Shown: positions 8,509-16,692, counted from the stretch's first letter. The stretch: DNA of 64,000 nucleotides from an uncultured Clostridia bacterium (GCA_934149365.1 CAKPEI010000002.1:124001-188000), one strand, 5' to 3'. Numbers and translations: made by a program. Notes: generated by a model not told the origin, from the sequence alone.

Positions 8509-9096
8509 ATGAAAAAAATATTTACTAGTAACAATATAGAAAATATAGGTAATATTGAATGTTTAGCTTCTGGATATTATGAAGAGAAGAAATCTAAATT
8601 CTATTCTTATGTTTTTGATGTATCAAAAAAGAAGCAAGCTACGGAAATAATTAATAGAATGCAAGAAGAGTTTAAAGAGGCAAGGCACGTGGTGTATGCT
8701 TATGTAGTAGAAAATGAGTTTAGTTATTCGGATGATGGTGAGCCGTCAGGAACAGCAGGGAAAATGATATATTCCCTTATGGAAAAACAAAATATAACTA
8801 ACACGTTAATAGTAGTTATAAGGTATTTTGGGGGTATACTATTGGGGGTTGGTCCACTTTCAAGAGCATACTTAAAAGCAGTTAAGGTAGCAGAAGAAAA
8901 ACTGCGTTTGGAAGAATATATACCTAAAAAGGAAATAAAGATTGAATGTACATATAAAGAAGAACCTTTTCTTAGAAATATAATAGATAAAACGGGTAGC
9001 TTCGTTATAGATGTAACAAGAGAAGAAAATGTTATATATTTACTTAATATTAGCGAAAATGACGAAAAAGAGTTTAGAAGATTTCAAAAAAATTAA
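8509..9096 (+). CDS. IMPACT/YigZ family protein
   Basis: 195 residues. The N-terminal IMPACT domain is evident from the KKSKFYSYVFDV, ARHVVYAYV, SDDGEPSGTAG and VVIRYFGGILLGVGPL segments, followed by a shorter C-terminal DUF1949-like domain. Bacterial YigZ-type proteins are related to the eukaryotic translation regulator IMPACT, and their role is unclear. The start lies 3 nt after the htrA stop with only a weak upstream site (AGGTGAA inside htrA), suggesting coupled translation. A U-tailed hairpin follows the stop. Confidence 0.88.
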   Translation: MKKIFTSNNIENIGNIECLASGYYEEKKSKFYSYVFDVSKKKQATEIINRMQEEFKEARHVVYAYVVENEFSYSDDGEPSGTAGKMIYSLMEKQNITNTLIVVIRYFGGILLGVGPLSRAYLKAVKVAEEKLRLEEYIPKKEIKIECTYKEEPFLRNIIDKTGSFVIDVTREENVIYLLNISENDEKEFRRFQKN

Positions 9097-9102
9097 ATAT
9101 AT

Positions 9103-9132
9103 AAAGGGAATATTGTTTTAATGTTCCCTTTT
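9103..9132 (+). terminator. Intrinsic terminator
   Basis: A 12-bp stem (AAAGGGAATATT/AATGTTCCCTTT, one G-U pair) with a short loop; ends the 4804-9096 operon. Confidence 0.75.
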
Positions 9133-9217
9133 ATGTTGTCTTAAAAAAATGAAAAATAATGAAAGTTTTTGTGGCAATTTGTAAAAGTTATTTATTTTCA
9201 GTACCTAGAAGTTTCAG

Positions 9218-9224
9218 TTCGACA
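9218..9224 (-). promoter_or_regulatory. Probable Spo0A-binding site (0A box)
   Basis: Reads TGTCGAA on the minus strand, the core 0A-box sequence, 31 nt upstream of the spo0A -35 element. This suggests autoregulation. Confidence 0.6.
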
Positions 9225-9254
9225 AAACTCGATGGAAAAATTTAACAAAAAGAC

Positions 9255-9283
9255 TTGAAAAACAAAGAATATGAATGTATAAT
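9255..9283 (+). promoter_or_regulatory. SigA-type promoter of spo0A
   Basis: TTGAAA and TATAAT with an exact 17-nt spacer, about 35 nt before the spo0A ATG. Confidence 0.75.
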
Positions 9284-9317
9284 AGGGACATCGTTTGGAA
9301 AATTTTGGGAGGTAAAT

Positions 9318-10142
9318 ATGAACGACAAACTAAAAATCATGGTAGTAGATGATAACAAAGAATTTGTAAAAATTTTAACAACATTTATTAATGGCGAAGA
9401 AGATATGGAGGTAGTGGCAAGTACACATGATGGACTAAATGCAGTTTCTCTTATAAAAGAACATACTCCAGATGTGTTACTTCTTGATATAATTATGCCA
9501 GAAAAAGACGGACTAGCTGTATTAGAGGAAATGAACGAGAAAGTGGAAAATAAACCTCTAGTAGTTATGATGTCTGCAATAGGACAAGAAAAGATTACAC
9601 AAAAAGCATTATCTTTAGGCGCTATGTATTATGTTGTAAAACCATTTGATTTGGCAACTTTGACAGATAGATTAAGAGAACTAGTTGGAACTACTACAGC
9701 TAATTCTGTATTTGAAAAAGGAAAGGCTCAGTATATGTTTAAGCCACAGAGCAAGAGCAAGAAAATGGCACCTATAGAGGTTAGAGTTACCAATCTAATT
9801 CATGATGTCGGCGTTCCTGCCCATATAAAAGGTTACCAATATTTAAGAGAAGCAATTATTATGGCTGTTGAAAACGAGGAAATAATAAATGCTGTAACCA
9901 AAACATTATATCCAACACTCGCAAAAGCTTTTAAAACTACACCTTCGAGAGTTGAAAGAGCTATAAGACATGCAATAGAAGTTGCCTGGAACAGAGGTCA
10001 AATTGAAGTGCATGATAAAATATTTGGCTATACTGTAAATTCAAACAAAGGTAAGCCAACAAATTCAGAATTTATAGCTATGTTAGCTGATTTACTTAGA
10101 ATGGAAACGGTAGAAGCACAAGAGGAAGTAGTAGCTATGTAA
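9318..10142 (+). CDS. spo0A: Stage 0 sporulation protein A, master response regulator
   Basis: 274 residues. The receiver domain (about 5-125) shows the acidic pocket (MVVDDN), the phospho-acceptor Asp in VLLLDIIMPEKDG, the MMSAIG switch Ser and the VVKPFD Lys. The C-terminal Spo0A DNA-binding domain (about 160-270) includes the TPSRVERAIRHAIEVAWNRG recognition region. Phosphorylated Spo0A starts sporulation and represses transition-state genes. The start at 9318 follows GGGAGG; an upstream GTG/TTG extension would read through the promoter and is rejected. An 0A box and a SigA promoter precede it. Confidence 0.97.
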   Translation: MNDKLKIMVVDDNKEFVKILTTFINGEEDMEVVASTHDGLNAVSLIKEHTPDVLLLDIIMPEKDGLAVLEEMNEKVENKPLVVMMSAIGQEKITQKALSLGAMYYVVKPFDLATLTDRLRELVGTTTANSVFEKGKAQYMFKPQSKSKKMAPIEVRVTNLIHDVGVPAHIKGYQYLREAIIMAVENEEIINAVTKTLYPTLAKAFKTTPSRVERAIRHAIEVAWNRGQIEVHDKIFGYTVNSNKGKPTNSEFIAMLADLLRMETVEAQEEVVAM

Positions 10143-10168
10143 ATTTAAAAAAATACCCTATAGTAAAG

Positions 10169-10230
10169 GAGAGCAAAAAATGTTCTCTTTTATTATGCCT
10201 GGATAAAAGTCTAGGCATATTTTTTTTTAT
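10169..10230 (+). terminator. Tandem terminators after spo0A
   Basis: A short hairpin (GAGAGC/GTTCTC) followed by TTT, then a second 9-bp stem (ATGCCTGGA/TCTAGGCAT) followed by nine Ts. Two hairpins isolate spo0A from spoIID. Confidence 0.75.
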
Positions 10231-10294
10231 GATTTTTTGGACAAACAGTTCTAAAAATATATCAAAGTGAATATATATTTGTAGGTGATGATTA

Positions 10295-11329
10295 TTGAGT
10301 AAAAAAATTATTGGTATATATGCAATTTTTTGCTTTGCATTACTAGCATTACTTATTACTTCAATGATTGTTATAAAAAGATGGGAGAAAAACGACAAGG
10401 AAAAAAATATAGAAAAAGAAATAGAAAAAGTAAAAGAATATGAACTAAAAAATAAAGTAAAAAGAGATATAAAGGTAAAAATTTCAAAAACGAGTGAAGT
10501 TGTTACTATGGATATAGATGACTACTTAAAAGGTGTTGTTCCCGCAGAAATGCCACCTTCATATAACATTGAAGCACTAAAGGCTCAGGCTGTGGTTGCA
10601 AGAACATATACATATGAAAAAATGTCACATAACGCACACAAAGATTGTGATATTTGTGACAATTATGCTTGTTGCCAAGCCTATTATAACAAAGAAAAAA
10701 TATTGGAAATATGGGAAGGAAGAAAATTTGATGAAAAAACTAGAGAAGAATATTGGAATAAAGTAGAAGAAGCAGTAAATAGTACCAATAATGTAGTAAT
10801 TACATATAAAGGAGAGTATATAAAAGCATACTTTCATGCAAATAGCGGAGGCAAAACTGAAGCTTCAACTGAAATATGGGGAAAACAATATATACCATAT
10901 TTAGTTCCTGTAGAAAGCTTAGGTGAAGAAGAACATAAGTATTATAAAACGGAGGTAAAAATGTCTCTTGCTGAACTTAGAGAAAAAATTAATAAAGGAA
11001 GTGATAAAAAATGTAGTGCAAATATACATAGCAATGATGATATAAAGATATTAAATCATACAGTAAGTGGTAGAGTAGCAAGTGTTCAAATAGGAGACAA
11101 TATATATGAGGCAACAGAGCTTAGAACTTTATTAGGATTAAAATCTACTAATTTTACAGTGGATGTAAGTGATGAAAATGTAATTTTTTACGTTACGGGG
11201 TATGGTCATGGGCTTGGAATGAGTCAAACAGGGAGTAATTATTATGCTAAAGAAGGACTTACATATGACCAAATAATAAAACATTATTATACTGGCGTGG
11301 ATATTACAAGAGCAGAACAAATTGAGTAA
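10295..11329 (+). CDS. spoIID: Stage II sporulation protein D (peptidoglycan lytic transglycosylase)
   Basis: 344 residues, with an N-terminal membrane anchor (about 3-26) and a SpoIID domain. Family marks include DDYLKGVVPAEMPPSYNIEALKAQ, VVARTYTYEKM, the HANSGGKTE segment and the C-terminal GYGHGLGMSQ motif. SpoIID acts in the mother cell with SpoIIP and SpoIIM to thin septal peptidoglycan during engulfment. The start is a TTG at 10295 after GTAGGTG; no in-frame ATG precedes the membrane segment. The order spoIID-spoIIQ-spoIIID-mbl matches Bacillus subtilis. Confidence 0.92.
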   Translation: MSKKIIGIYAIFCFALLALLITSMIVIKRWEKNDKEKNIEKEIEKVKEYELKNKVKRDIKVKISKTSEVVTMDIDDYLKGVVPAEMPPSYNIEALKAQAVVARTYTYEKMSHNAHKDCDICDNYACCQAYYNKEKILEIWEGRKFDEKTREEYWNKVEEAVNSTNNVVITYKGEYIKAYFHANSGGKTEASTEIWGKQYIPYLVPVESLGEEEHKYYKTEVKMSLAELREKINKGSDKKCSANIHSNDDIKILNHTVSGRVASVQIGDNIYEATELRTLLGLKSTNFTVDVSDENVIFYVTGYGHGLGMSQTGSNYYAKEGLTYDQIIKHYYTGVDITRAEQIE

Positions 11330-11344
11330 GGGGGAAAAAAACAA

Positions 11345-12214
11345 ATGAAAATAAGCTATATTAGTTTGAAGAAAAAATTTGAGGAGTATAAAGAAAATAA
11401 AAAGAAAGAAAAGGAAGATAGTGAAAAGGAAACAAAATATATAGGAATAAACTATAGTAAAAATGATAAGGAGAATGAGAGTAAGGTAAAAAAAATAATA
11501 CAAAACTTAAAAAGTGCACCAAAGGGAAGTTATACATTGATTATTTTTATGATATTACTGCTGGTTATTACAACTAAACTTAATATTGATACATACTCAA
11601 AATTGAATAAGGAGGAATATGATACATATGTATTAGATGAAAAAGAAGTATCAACCGTTAGTAACAATGATGTAATTATATATAAAGAAGCGGTAAGTAG
11701 TATATATGATAGAAATGAAGATTATCAGGAAACTGTAGAGACATCAAGTTCTAATGTGGTGGAAACTAACAAAAACTCTATAGAAGATGAAAAATATGTT
11801 TATGAATATACATATATAAGACCAGTAAATGGCAATACTCTGAAAGAATATAGTATGGATAAGGTTGTATATTCAAAGACTTTAGATATGTGGAAAGTAC
11901 ATGATGGAATTGATATATGTGCAAACGATGACGAAGAAGTAAAAGCTAGTGAAAAAGGAATAGTAGAAAGAGTATATGAAGATTCTTTTTACGGAACTAG
12001 CGTAATAATAGATCACCAAAATGGTATAAAAACAGTATATAGAAATTTAGGAAAAGAAGTAACTGTAGAGGAAAAGCAGGAAATTAAGAAAGGTCAAAAA
12101 ATAGGTAATGTTGGAGATACTTCAAATGGGGAAGCAAAGGATGAAACGCATATTCATTTTGAAGTTATAAAAAACGGAGAAATAGTAAATCCTAATGTAA
12201 TAGGCATAAAATAA
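11345..12214 (+). CDS. spoIIQ: SpoIIQ-like M23 (LytM) peptidase-domain protein
   Basis: 289 residues: a charged cytoplasmic tail of about 60 residues, one membrane helix (about 61-79), an acidic linker and a C-terminal M23/LytM domain (about 175-285). The metal-binding pattern looks complete: H186-x3-D190 (HDGID) and H269-x-H271 (HIHFEV). In B. subtilis SpoIIQ the site is degenerate, whereas clostridial SpoIIQ proteins can keep it. The protein is expected in the forespore membrane, pairing with SpoIIIAH across the intermembrane space. It lies 15 nt after spoIID, with GGGG as ribosome-binding site. The long cytoplasmic tail is larger than usual. Confidence 0.8.
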   Translation: MKISYISLKKKFEEYKENKKKEKEDSEKETKYIGINYSKNDKENESKVKKIIQNLKSAPKGSYTLIIFMILLLVITTKLNIDTYSKLNKEEYDTYVLDEKEVSTVSNNDVIIYKEAVSSIYDRNEDYQETVETSSSNVVETNKNSIEDEKYVYEYTYIRPVNGNTLKEYSMDKVVYSKTLDMWKVHDGIDICANDDEEVKASEKGIVERVYEDSFYGTSVIIDHQNGIKTVYRNLGKEVTVEEKQEIKKGQKIGNVGDTSNGEAKDETHIHFEVIKNGEIVNPNVIGIK

Positions 12215-12279
12215 AGAATAAATGAGATAAAACTGAATAATATATAGTATAAAGCAAATAGTTTAAAGAGGTGAGATTA

Positions 12280-12540
12280 TTGTTACAAAATGATATAGAA
12301 GAAAGGGTAAAGGCACTAGCCACATATATTATAGAAACGGGTAGCACTGTAAGAGCTGCAGCGACGAAATTTAATGTTAGTAAATCTACAGTGCATAAAG
12401 ATATAGCAGAGCGTTTAGAAAAAATAAACCCTGCATTAGCAACAGAAGCAAAAAAAGTATTATTGCACAATAAAGAGGAAAGGCACATAAGGGGCGGAAT
12501 GGCAACTAAGATTAAGTATGAAACAAGGAAAGCTAATTAA
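12280..12540 (+). CDS. spoIIID: Sporulation transcriptional regulator SpoIIID
   Basis: 86 residues from TTG 12280. A helix-turn-helix with the SKSTVHKD recognition helix, the INPALA segment and the HIRGGMATKIKY basic tail match SpoIIID, which regulates mother-cell genes together with SigE. AAAGAGGTG at 12265-12273 gives 6-nt spacing to TTG 12280; a GTG at 12271 lies inside the ribosome-binding site, so it is rejected. The stop codon lies inside the terminator hairpin loop. Confidence 0.92.
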   Translation: MLQNDIEERVKALATYIIETGSTVRAAATKFNVSKSTVHKDIAERLEKINPALATEAKKVLLHNKEERHIRGGMATKIKYETRKAN

Positions 12541-12564
12541 AAGGCTTTCCTTTGATATTTTTTT
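12525..12564 (+). terminator. Intrinsic terminator overlapping the spoIIID 3' end
   Basis: A 9-bp stem (AAGGAAAGC/GCTTTCCTT) encloses the stop codon; T run at 12558-12564. Confidence 0.75.
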
Positions 12565-12586
12565 GTAATAATGCAATATATAGTAG

Positions 12587-12715
12587 TTTGAAAAAAGATA
12601 TGATTGTGTAGTCAAAAAATATATAACGATAAATGATAAAGAAGTAGTTGTAAATATACCTTCAGTAGAAGATGATATTACAATTTGTTTGTTAAGTAAT
12701 CAAAAATTTCAGTAA
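12587..12715 (+). pseudogene. Possible remnant of a small gene between spoIIID and mbl
   Basis: A 42-codon open frame with no ATG, GTG or TTG start and no ribosome-binding site. Its tail (YITINDKEVVVNIPSVED, then ITICLL) has the composition of real protein and is followed by its own terminator at 12725. It may be the end of a decayed gene, or chance. The rest of the 12541-12874 gap holds the two terminators and the mbl promoter. Confidence 0.25.
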
Positions 12716-12724
12716 TACAAAAAA

Positions 12725-12762
12725 TATGGTGTATGATAAAAATCATACGCTATATTTTTTTT
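12725..12762 (+). terminator. Intrinsic terminator upstream of mbl
   Basis: A 13-bp stem with two G-U pairs, an AAAA loop and eight Ts. It does not belong to any intact gene directly upstream. Confidence 0.7.
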
Positions 12763-12804
12763 GTATAAATAACTAAAAATCGTACAAAATATGTATATGA
12801 TGTG

Positions 12805-12833
12805 TTGCAAATGAAACGTAATTGTAATATAAT
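12805..12833 (+). promoter_or_regulatory. SigA-type promoter of mbl
   Basis: TTGCAA and TATAAT separated by exactly 17 nt, 42 nt before the mbl start codon. Confidence 0.7.
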
Positions 12834-12874
12834 TGTAACAAATAAATAAACGAAAAAATTGAGGAAGTGATAAA

Positions 12875-13891
12875 ATGATGTTCGGCCAGGATATAGGTAT
12901 TGATTTAGGAACGGCAACAATACTTGTATATGTAAAAGGAAAAGGTATAGTTTTAAGAGAACCTGCTGTTGTAGCAATTGATAAAAATACAAATGAAGTT
13001 TTAGCAGTTGGCCATGAAGCAAGAAAAATGCTAGGCAGAACACCAGGAAATATAGTTGCAATTAGACCACTTAAAGATGGCGTTATATCAGATTATACAG
13101 TAACAGAAAAGATGCTTAAGTATTTTATAAATAAGGTGGCTGGTAGATTTGTACTTAACCCTAGAATTATGATATGTGTACCTTCTGGAGTTACTGAGGT
13201 AGAGAAAAAAGCTGTAATTGATGCAGCTAACCATGCGGGTGCAAGAAAAGTTTATCTTATTGAAGAACCAATAGCAGCTGCTATTGGAGCTGGAATTGAT
13301 ATAGCAAAGCCATATGGTAGCATGATATTAGATATTGGTGGTGGTACAGCTGACATTGCTGTAATATCATTAGGTGGAGCTGTAAGAAGTAAATCAATTA
13401 AAATAGCTGGAGATAAATTTGATGAAGCTATAATAAAATACATTAAGAAAAAATATAATGTTATAATAGGTGAAAGAACCGCTGAAGATATAAAGATAAA
13501 TATTGGGTGTGTGTATCCTAAAACAGTAATAGAAACAATGAGTATTAAGGGTAGAAATTTGTCTTCTGGACTTCCAGTTGAATTTGATATAACCTCAGAG
13601 GAAATGATGGAAGCTTTAGAAGAATGTGCAAACCAAATTGTTGAAGGAGTGCATTCAGTTTTAGAAGAAACGCCACCAGAATTATCAGCAGATATAAGTG
13701 ATAGAGGTATATATATAACAGGTGGTGGTGGTCTAGTTTCAGGACTTGACCAATTGCTACAAGAAAGAACTGGTATACCTGTAATGATAGCAGAAGATGC
13801 AATATCTTGTGTAGCTATTGGAACAGGGAAAGCCTTAAATCATATTGATATGTTAGAAACAGGTAATGCTGTTAAGATAAAGAAATTTTAG
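12875..13891 (+). CDS. mbl: MreB/Mbl rod-shape actin homologue
   Basis: 338 residues, normal for MreB paralogues. Actin-fold nucleotide motifs are visible: phosphate 1 (DIGIDLGTATILVYVKG), connect 1 (EEPIAAAIGAG), phosphate 2 (MILDIGGGTADIAVI) and the adenosine loop (YITGGGGLVSGL). It polymerises under the membrane and guides elongasome peptidoglycan synthesis. The name mbl is preferred over mreB because the gene follows spoIIID, as mbl does in B. subtilis, and has no mreC/mreD behind it. GAGGAAGTG precedes ATG 12875; ATG 12878 is an alternative. Confidence 0.9.
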   Translation: MMFGQDIGIDLGTATILVYVKGKGIVLREPAVVAIDKNTNEVLAVGHEARKMLGRTPGNIVAIRPLKDGVISDYTVTEKMLKYFINKVAGRFVLNPRIMICVPSGVTEVEKKAVIDAANHAGARKVYLIEEPIAAAIGAGIDIAKPYGSMILDIGGGTADIAVISLGGAVRSKSIKIAGDKFDEAIIKYIKKKYNVIIGERTAEDIKINIGCVYPKTVIETMSIKGRNLSSGLPVEFDITSEEMMEALEECANQIVEGVHSVLEETPPELSADISDRGIYITGGGGLVSGLDQLLQERTGIPVMIAEDAISCVAIGTGKALNHIDMLETGNAVKIKKF

Positions 13892-13897
13892 GGATAT

Positions 13898-13935
13898 AAA
13901 AACTCACTAGGTACAATTTCCTAGTGAGTTTTTTA
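13898..13935. terminator. Bidirectional terminator between mbl and the 13938 gene
   Basis: A 14-bp stem (core ACTCACTAGG/CCTAGTGAGT) with an 8-nt loop, A-rich on one side and T-rich on the other, between two convergent genes. Confidence 0.8.
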
Positions 13936-13937
13936 TA

Positions 13938-14195
13938 CTAATTAGTTAAATCTTTAAGGTAAAAAACTTTCGTTGTTATTTCACGAATGTAATTTCTAAG
14001 TTCTATTTCATCTGAATCATCGTAATCGACATCGTATCTTGAACCATTCATAAATATTTCAATTTTTCTTTGTTTAAAATTTGATACAGCGTAGCTTACT
14101 ATGTCATTTGAGTCTTTTTTTAGCAAATCAAATAAATACACTCCTTTTGATAATTGTTTGTTAAGGTGTGGAAATACATGGCAACAAATAATCAT
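13938..14195 (-). CDS. Small hypothetical protein
   Basis: 85 residues, unrecognised. It begins MIICCHVFPHLN, has a helical middle and an acidic YDVDYDDSDEIEL stretch, and ends in a helix. It has no membrane segment or signal peptide. A good AAGGAGAA site precedes the ATG on the minus strand, and the terminator shared with mbl directly follows the stop, so it is a real transcribed gene. It is divergent from the peptidase U32 gene. Confidence 0.65.
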   Translation of the reverse strand: MIICCHVFPHLNKQLSKGVYLFDLLKKDSNDIVSYAVSNFKQRKIEIFMNGSRYDVDYDDSDEIELRNYIREITTKVFYLKDLTN

Positions 14196-14379
14196 TACTA
14201 TTTTCTCCTTCTAAAATTTTATTTGGTTATATAAATTTAAACTGATAGCAGTATAACATATCTATAGTATCAAGTTAAGTTGGATGCATAGTTTACATAT
14301 TTCTTGAAAAATATCGAAAATATCTTTCAAAAAATATATAGATGTGGTAAAATATATATGTATGTTGAAAAGGAATGAA

Positions 14380-15618
14380 ATGGTTATGAAAAAAGTTGAA
14401 TTATTAGCACCAGCAGGTAGTTTGGAGAAAGCAAAGGTAGCTTTCATGTATGGTGCGGATGCTGTATATGCAGGAACATCAAGATTATCATTAAGAACTA
14501 GAGCTGAAATGAACTCAGACAGTTTAGAGGAAACTATAAATTACGCACATAGTATAGGCAAGAAAGTTTATGTAGCACTAAATATATATGCGTACGATGA
14601 AGATTATACAGAAATAGAAGAAGAAATTAAAAGATTAGATAGAATTCATGCTGATGCTATAATAGCTGCAGATGGTGGAATTATTGAAATGATAAAAAAA
14701 GTTGCACCTAATATGCCAATACATGTAAGTACTCAGGCAAATAGCACAAGTTTACATTCTTGTAAATTCTGGGAAAATAACGGGGCAAGTAGAATTATAC
14801 TAGCAAGAGAACTTTCTAAAGATAAAATAGAATATATAATGAAAAATAAGCCAAAGAATATGGAGATAGAAATGTTTATACATGGCGCAATTTGTTTTGC
14901 TTATTCAGGAAGATGTTATCTTAGTCAGTACTTATCAGATAGAGGAGCAAATTGTGGTGATTGCAGTCAACCTTGTAGATGGCAATATAAAATATCCGCA
15001 GAGGAAGTAAACACACCAGGTAGTATTATAAACCTAGATTATGATGAAAAAGGAACATATATCTTTTCTTCAAAAGATCTTTGCCTTATAAATCAAATAC
15101 CAGGAATAATAGATATGGGTGTTGAAAGTCTTAAAATAGAAGGTAGATTAAAGACGGAGTACTATTTAGCAACTGTAGTAAGAGCATATAGAAAAGCAAT
15201 AGATGATTATTATTTAAATAAAGAAAATTGGAAATCTGATAAATATTTAACGGAATTAGAAACTGTTAAAACAAGAGGACTTTCAGAGTTCTACTATTCA
15301 AATAAAAATAATCAAGATATACATGATTATTCTGGGCAAAATGAAAATTTAAGATATGAATATGGCGCAAAGGTAATTGAAGTAAGAAATGATAATAAAG
15401 TTGTTTTAGAGATAAAAAACAAACTGTCAGTAGGAGATACTCTTGAAGTGTTAATTCCAGATAGTATAGAAAACTTTTCTTTTGAAATAAAAGATTTGTA
15501 CGATATTGAAACAGAAGAAAGAATAGATACTATAAATCCAGGAAAAAAAGGCCAACAGGTTATAATAAATATACCTTGCACAGTAGAAAAAGGTTATGTA
15601 ATTAGGAGAAAAAAATGA
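14380..15618 (+). CDS. Peptidase U32 family protein (RlhA/TrhP-like RNA hydroxylation factor)
   Basis: About 412 residues from ATG 14380. The family opening ELLAPAGSLEKAKVAFMYGADAVY and the Cys-containing signature FIHGAICFAYSGRCYLSQ with the following NCGDCSQPCRW cluster are clear. Members include proteins annotated as collagenases but shown in E. coli and B. subtilis to take part in hydroxylation of rRNA or tRNA uridine or cytidine; which applies here cannot be told. AAAAGGA gives 6-nt spacing to ATG 14380; ATG 14386 (MKKVELL) is an alternative. A promoter-like TTTCAA-17-TAAAAT lies at 14325-14353. It overlaps tcdA by 4 nt. Confidence 0.85.
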   Translation: MVMKKVELLAPAGSLEKAKVAFMYGADAVYAGTSRLSLRTRAEMNSDSLEETINYAHSIGKKVYVALNIYAYDEDYTEIEEEIKRLDRIHADAIIAADGGIIEMIKKVAPNMPIHVSTQANSTSLHSCKFWENNGASRIILARELSKDKIEYIMKNKPKNMEIEMFIHGAICFAYSGRCYLSQYLSDRGANCGDCSQPCRWQYKISAEEVNTPGSIINLDYDEKGTYIFSSKDLCLINQIPGIIDMGVESLKIEGRLKTEYYLATVVRAYRKAIDDYYLNKENWKSDKYLTELETVKTRGLSEFYYSNKNNQDIHDYSGQNENLRYEYGAKVIEVRNDNKVVLEIKNKLSVGDTLEVLIPDSIENFSFEIKDLYDIETEERIDTINPGKKGQQVIINIPCTVEKGYVIRRKK

Positions 15619-16319
15619 GTATAGATATAAATGATATATATCAAAGAACAGAAATACTTATAGGAAAAGAAGGTGTAGAAAGACTTAAAAACAGCAAAGT
15701 ATGTATTTGTGGTGTTGGCGGGGTAGGTTCATATACTATGGAAGCCTTAGCAAGAATAGGCGTAGGAAACATCACTGTTATAGATAAGGACAAGGTTGAT
15801 GTAACAAACATAAATAGGCAGATTATAGCAACAGTTGATAATGTGGATAAACCTAAAGTTTTATGTGCCAAAGAGAGAATAAGTAGTATAAATCCAAGTA
15901 TAAAAGTGGACTATATAGAAGCTTTTTTAGATGAAAGTAATGTTAACGAGTACATTAATAAAGATTATGACTATGTTATAGATGCCATAGATAGCATTAA
16001 TTCTAAGATTCAAATTATAAAATGCTGCACAGAAAATAACATAAAAGTTATATCATCTATGGGAATGGCAAATAAGTTAAACCCACTTATGATTAAGGTA
16101 AGTGATATATATAAAACTAATGTGTGTCCTTTAGCTAAAATAATGAGAAAAAAATTAAAAGAGGCAAGGATAAAAAAACTTAAAGTCGTTTATACAGAAG
16201 AAACGCCCAAAAAATCAGATACAAATATATTAGGCAGTGTTTCTTTTGTACCTTCAGTTGCAGGGCTTGTAATTGCTTCTGAAGTTGTTAAAGATATACT
16301 AAATAAGGAGGAGAAGTAA
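15615..16319 (+). CDS. tcdA: tRNA threonylcarbamoyladenosine dehydratase, ThiF/HesA superfamily
   Basis: 234 residues. The ATP-binding Gly-rich loop (CGVGGVGSYTMEALARIG) and the NRQIIA motif identify an E1-like adenylating enzyme. The length, lack of a rhodanese domain and C-terminal GSVSFVPSVAGL motif fit TcdA/YrvM, which cyclises t6A37 to ct6A37 in ANN-decoding tRNAs. The start overlaps the U32 stop (ATGA). In B. subtilis yrvM is next to the 6S-1 RNA gene, and here a 6S-like RNA also follows, which supports the name. Confidence 0.88.
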   Translation: MSIDINDIYQRTEILIGKEGVERLKNSKVCICGVGGVGSYTMEALARIGVGNITVIDKDKVDVTNINRQIIATVDNVDKPKVLCAKERISSINPSIKVDYIEAFLDESNVNEYINKDYDYVIDAIDSINSKIQIIKCCTENNIKVISSMGMANKLNPLMIKVSDIYKTNVCPLAKIMRKKLKEARIKKLKVVYTEETPKKSDTNILGSVSFVPSVAGLVIASEVVKDILNKEEK

Positions 16320-16469
16320 ATGGGTAGAGGGAAGTTTGATACTTGTGAAAATTGTATTTATGGAACAGAAGAAAGAGACGGTAAATATAGTTGCAAGTTT
16401 GATAAAAAGAACGAATATGATGCAAATGATTGGTGTAAATATCATGAAAGTGAAGATGAACAAAATTAG
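16320..16469 (+). CDS. Small protein with paired cysteines (zinc-knuckle-like)
   Basis: 49 residues, beginning directly after the tcdA stop with GGAGGAG inside tcdA as ribosome-binding site. It contains C-x2-C (TCENCIYG) and two later Cys (YSCKFD and DWCKYH), the pattern of a small metal-binding knuckle. It has no recognised family. The position and strong site argue for a real gene cotranscribed with tcdA. A 10-bp hairpin follows. Confidence 0.7.
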   Translation: MGRGKFDTCENCIYGTEERDGKYSCKFDKKNEYDANDWCKYHESEDEQN

Positions 16470-16471
16470 AG

Positions 16472-16496
16472 AGTAAAGTAAATAAATTACTTTACT
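16472..16496 (+). terminator. Hairpin after the small Cys protein gene
   Basis: A perfect 10-bp stem (AGTAAAGTAA/TTACTTTACT) with a 5-nt loop and only a weak T tail. Its 3' arm contains the likely -35 element of the 6S-like RNA. Confidence 0.6.
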
Positions 16497-16519
16497 TGTT
16501 ATATAAATAATGTTAAAAT
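16491..16519 (+). promoter_or_regulatory. Promoter of the 6S-like RNA
   Basis: TTTACT and TAAAAT with a 17-nt spacer. The predicted start, about 16526, coincides with the first base of the RNA closing stem. Confidence 0.55.
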
Positions 16520-16525
16520 ATACAT

Positions 16526-16692
16526 AGATAGAGATAGCAGATTATATGAAAATCTACAACTATATGATAAGGGAATCGAAATATCATGATTTGTGTTGAA
16601 TGCTCTTTTATTAGAGAATCCTGATAATCATGACAAGATGCCCACCTTTAACAAAAGGGTTTTATCATCTACTGCTATTTCTATCTTTTTTT
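16526..16692 (+). ncRNA. ssrS: 6S RNA (SsrS/BsrA-like)
   Basis: A non-coding stretch of about 167 nt with a long closing stem: GATAGAGATAGCAG at 16527-16540 pairs with CTGCTATTTCTATC at 16672-16685 and is followed by seven Ts. The 3' half carries a GCCCACCTTT...AAAAGGG segment like the conserved 3' part of 6S RNAs. The interior is imperfectly paired, consistent with the open-promoter-mimicking bubble through which 6S RNA binds the SigA holoenzyme. Location next to tcdA (yrvM) agrees with bsrA in B. subtilis. A covariance search would settle it. Confidence 0.72.

Noticed and set aside
9255..9317. N-terminal extension of Spo0A from 9255
   Set aside because: This stretch is the SigA promoter and leader; ATG 9318 has the ribosome-binding site and matches the family length.
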